In this document: in pieces, positions 5,515-6,981 of the stretch
Numbering within the stretch: position 1 is the stretch's first letter
How the letters are laid out: each line of letters opens with the position of its first letter
From: Sphingomonadaceae bacterium
GTDB lineage: Bacteria; Pseudomonadota; Alphaproteobacteria; Sphingomonadales; Sphingomonadaceae
Direction: 5' to 3'
NCBI GenBank assembly: GCA_947451875.1
Contig: CANGBE010000073.1
Location: 1 to 6,981, forward strand
DNA: 6,981 nucleotides
The notes under the pieces: generated by a model
What the model was told of the DNA's origin: nothing
What the model saw: the letters and a program-made list of their open reading frames with translations, nothing else
Database searches by the model: none
Program-made: the position numbers and the translations under genes

Positions 5515-6981
5515 TGGTCAGGCCCAACTGCCACAGCACAAAAGCAAACTCCTCAGCCGTTTCCTTCAGGCTTTCAAACCGCCCCGACTTGCCGCCGTGC
5601 CCTGCGCCCATGTTGGTCTTGAGGATCAGCTCGTTGTGATCGGTCTTCAGCTCGCGCAATTTGGCGACCCATTTGGCAGGCTCCCAATAGGTCACGCGCG
5701 GATCGTTGAGGCCTGCCGTCACCATAATCGGTGGGTAATCCTGTGCGGAGACCTGATCATAGGGCGAGTAGCTCCGGATCAGTTCAAACGCCGCCTTGTC
5801 CTCGATCGGATTGCCCCATTCAGGCCATTCGCCGGGGGTGAGCGGCAGGCTTTCGTCGAGCATCGTCGCCAGCACATCGACGAAGGGCACATGGGCCACC
5901 ACCGCGCCCCACAGATCGGGGTCCGAATTTACCACCGCGCCCATCAGTTCGCCGCCCGCCGATCCGCCGGAAATGCTGATCCTGCCGGGAGCCGTGTAGC
6001 CGCGTTCGACCAGCCCCTTCGCCACGTCGACGAAATCGTTGAAGGTGTTGGTGCGCCGCTCCAGCTTGCCCGCCTTGTACCACGCCCGGCCAAGGTCATC
6101 GCCGCCGCGGATGTGGGCGATGGCATAGGCAAAGCCGCGATCGACAAGGCTCAGCCGCGTGGTCGAGAAGCCGGGGTCGATGCTGATGCCGTAAGCGCCG
6201 TAACCATAGAGGTGTAACGGTCCACCAGCCGCCCGGTCCCTGCGCATGACCACACTCACCGGGATCAGCGTGCCATCGCGCGCCGGAATTTCCAGCCGCT
6301 CGGTGGCATAGAGCGCAGCATCGTAGCCGGAGGGAATCTCCTGAACCTTCAGCACCTGCATAGTGCGCTCCGCGACGCTGTAATCATAGACCGTCGAGGG
6401 GCTGACCATCGATTCATAGGACAGGCGCAGCACCGACATGTCCCACTCGAGATTGTCGCCCAGCCCTGCGCTGTAACTCGCCTCTGGAAAGACAATCGGC
6501 TCGATGCGCGCCGAATCATCGTAATAGCGCACCTCGATCTGATCGAGCCCGGCGCGGCGGCCTTCGATCACATAGAAGTCTTTGAACAGGTCAACGCCGG
6601 TCAGATAGAAGTCGTCCGAGCCTTCAATCAGCGTGCTCCATTCGCCCGGATTGGCGAGCGAGGCGGTGGCGAGGCGGAAATTTTCGTGGGTGTCATCGGT
6701 GTGGATGAACAGCGTCTCGCCATGCAGATCGACATCATATTCCACGCCCTTCTTGCGCGGCCTGACAAGGATCGGCGCGGCAAGAGGATCGGCAGCAGGC
6801 ACCAGCCGGACTTCGCTCGTCTCATGGTCACTGGCCGAGATTACGAGCCATTCCTCGTTTGCGGACAACCCCGAACCAACGCGAAAGCCTTCGTCGTCCT
6901 CGTGGTAAAGCTCGACATCCTGATCGATCGGCTGGCCCAGCCAGTGCAGCCGGGCATTGTCGGTGCGCCACTGCTCGTTGG
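5507..6981 (-). CDS. ptrB: Oligopeptidase B-like S9A serine peptidase, N-terminus cut by window edge
   Basis: This is a prolyl-oligopeptidase-family enzyme that cleaves short peptides, usually after basic residues, in the cytosol. The visible 490 residues (first full codon 6979-6977) are the larger C-terminal part of a protein normally near 690; the true start is outside. The N-terminal half belongs to the beta-propeller gate. The alpha/beta-hydrolase domain holds the triad: Ser in G-G-S-A-G-G (codon 5960-5962), Asp in G-L-N-D-P (5702-5704) and His in G-A-G-H-G-G-K-S-G-R-F (5597-5599). Stretches such as V-P-F-V-D-V, T-M-L-D-E-S, E-W-G-N-P and Y-W-E-P-A-K-W-V-A-K-L-R-E-L-K-T-D are nearly the same as I recall for E. 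coli PtrB. Two substrate-pocket acids differ: positions matching PtrB Asp462 and Glu578 are Gly and Pro, while Asp460 and Glu576 are kept. The assignment to S9A is firm; strict oligopeptidase B specificity is less so. A thioesterase gene overlaps its 3' end. Confidence 0.93.
   Translation of the reverse strand, partial: NEQWRTDNARLHWLGQPIDQDVELYHEDDEGFRVGSGLSANEEWLVISASDHETSEVRLVPAADPLAAPILVRPRKKGVEYDVDLHGETLFIHTDDTHENFRLATASLANPGEWSTLIEGSDDFYLTGVDLFKDFYVIEGRRAGLDQIEVRYYDDSARIEPIVFPEASYSAGLGDNLEWDMSVLRLSYESMVSPSTVYDYSVAERTMQVLKVQEIPSGYDAALYATERLEIPARDGTLIPVSVVMRRDRAAGGPLHLYGYGAYGISIDPGFSTTRLSLVDRGFAYAIAHIRGGDDLGRAWYKAGKLERRTNTFNDFVDVAKGLVERGYTAPGRISISGGSAGGELMGAVVNSDPDLWGAVVAHVPFVDVLATMLDESLPLTPGEWPEWGNPIEDKAAFELIRSYSPYDQVSAQDYPPIMVTAGLNDPRVTYWEPAKWVAKLRELKTDHNELILKTNMGAGHGGKSGRFESLKETAEEFAFVLWQLGLTNE

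Noticed and set aside
5444..6217. Long open frame (257 codons) on the plus strand
   Set aside because: It lies opposite the peptidase active-site region, which has clear family homology. Its composition (rich in Arg, His, Ala) is typical of an antisense shadow.
6866..6868. TTG as the start of the peptidase
   Set aside because: The frame stays open upstream to the window edge with family-like sequence (L-H-W-L-G-Q-P, V-E-L-Y-H-E-D-D-E). The codon is an internal leucine.

Overview
The window reads as chromosomal DNA of a GC-rich alphaproteobacterium. The order Sphingomonadales (Erythrobacter, Novosphingobium or Sphingopyxis type) is my best guess from the look of the proteins and codon use; no rRNA or other taxonomic marker is present. 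Coding is nearly continuous: five apparently intact or edge-cut protein genes, one gene with a disrupted frame, and a single real intergenic gap (about 3878-3995). I see no tRNA, rRNA, CRISPR array, insertion sequence or long repeat.

Left part (1-3877, minus strand): a three-gene sulfatase operon read right to left. It starts with a TetR-type repressor (3877-3209). Next is a secreted 773-residue Cys-type arylsulfatase (3212-891), joined to the repressor by a 4-base ATGA overlap. Last is a formylglycine-generating enzyme, FGE (886 to beyond position 1), four bases after the sulfatase stop. The sulfatase carries the C-S-P-S-R formylglycine motif and the FGE carries its two active-site cysteines, so the operon appears to encode enzyme, activating enzyme and regulator together. 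A near-consensus promoter (TTGACA, 18 bp, TAAAAT) precedes the repressor. A perfect 5-2-5 inverted repeat sits on its -10 box and is a candidate operator. The spacing puts transcription start on the GTG start codon, which suggests a leaderless mRNA.

Middle (3996-5111, plus strand): alanine dehydrogenase (ald), divergent from the repressor, with a strong Shine-Dalgarno and all catalytic residues at their usual positions.

Right part (5108-6981, minus strand): an oligopeptidase B-type S9 peptidase (ptrB-like), cut by the right edge, overlaps by 8 bases the start of a small hotdog-fold acyl-CoA thioesterase. The thioesterase frame is broken by what looks like a one-base deletion near 5221-5226. 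Its stop interlocks with the ald stop.

The sulfatase operon looks like an accessory module for releasing sulfate or the organic part of a sulfate ester in the periplasm. The ald, thioesterase and peptidase genes look like housekeeping or amino-acid metabolism. Nothing here is clearly a new kind of system. The points most worth a second look are the repressor promoter/operator with its likely leaderless start, the compact self-contained sulfatase cassette, the thioesterase frameshift, and changes at substrate-pocket positions of the oligopeptidase.
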